64,000 nucleotides of DNA, from the NCBI GenBank assembly GCA_022494885.1, contig JAGVSM010001341.1:163689-227688 (forward strand). The letters run 5' to 3'. Origin of the DNA: Micrasema longulum. Its lineage: Eukaryota; Arthropoda; Insecta; Trichoptera; Brachycentridae. Shown here piece after piece: positions 63,896-64,000 of this stretch. Position numbers and translations under genes: made by a program. Below the pieces are notes generated by a model. That model worked only from the letters and a program-made list of their open reading frames with translations, was not told the DNA's origin and made no database searches. Position 1 is the stretch's first letter. Each line of letters starts with the position of its first letter.

Positions 63896-64000
63896 TTATA
63901 TATTATTTATATATATATATATATATTATTTTTCTGTTGATTTAAATCATGCTCTTATTTTGTGTTATTTTTTTTTTAATACTACTATATTTTATTATTA

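Noticed and set aside
1..64000. CRISPR arrays, operons, ribosome binding sites or other prokaryotic features
   Set aside because: None seen. Spliceosomal introns, SINEs and LINEs show eukaryotic nuclear DNA; the repeated short modules are degenerate and irregularly spaced, unlike CRISPR.

Overview
This window looks like a gene-poor, AT-rich, repeat-dense stretch of an insect nuclear genome. The insect call rests on the one host gene that can be recognised: the last two coding exons of a nicotinic acetylcholine receptor alpha subunit of the insect alpha1-alpha4 type, on the minus strand at 60354-62872, with consensus splice sites and a phase-consistent join. The order is not certain. Helitron ends, tRNA-derived SINEs and frequent 'taggtacct'-type words would suit Lepidoptera, but that is a guess. 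No bacterial, plasmid or phage features are present.

Layout. 1-9000: LINE 3' relics (1-737, 3170-3325, 3420-3950), a SINE insertion with a 7-bp target duplication inside a LINE, a hammerhead-like RNA motif next to a Penelope-type coding fragment (2740-2990), a non-autonomous Helitron (3960-4646), foldback repeats (5866-7110) and a small inverted-repeat element with a SINE inside it (8022-8445). 9000-16500: two non-LTR reverse-transcriptase relics, a second hammerhead-like copy (14770-15012) and more LINE tails. 16750-25700: RTE-type LINE 3' ends, an ELMO/Ced-12 processed pseudogene (17590-17975), a 442-bp solo LTR nested in a LINE, and tandem duplications. 25950-32600: a solo LINE 3' end, a second Helitron, a minus-strand LINE relic and tRNA-like SINE heads. 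32600-49500: mostly unrecognised sequence with LINE relics at 36780-37740, 38225-38455, 39400-40490, 40640-41372, 43590-44570, 46156-46750 and 46770-47010. 49500-56400: SINEs and inverted-repeat DNA elements, including a 609-bp element with 24-bp inverted ends and a TA duplication at 55497-56105. 56400-64000: foldback repeats and the receptor gene, whose last intron and downstream flank hold LINE relics, a four-copy 57-bp module and a near-perfect foldback hairpin about 190 bases past the stop codon.

The main biology is layered transposition: LINEs supply targets for SINEs and an LTR element, and one multicopy foldback family (about 15 loci) runs across the whole window. No intact transposase or complete reverse transcriptase is visible, so every mobile element here appears to be a relic or non-autonomous. 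The more unusual signals are self-cleaving-RNA-like motifs, LINE 3' stem-loops whose outer stem has changed while pairing is kept, the ELMO pseudogene, and the foldback hairpin in the probable receptor 3' UTR. All homology calls come from reading the sequence and remembered family motifs; no search was run.
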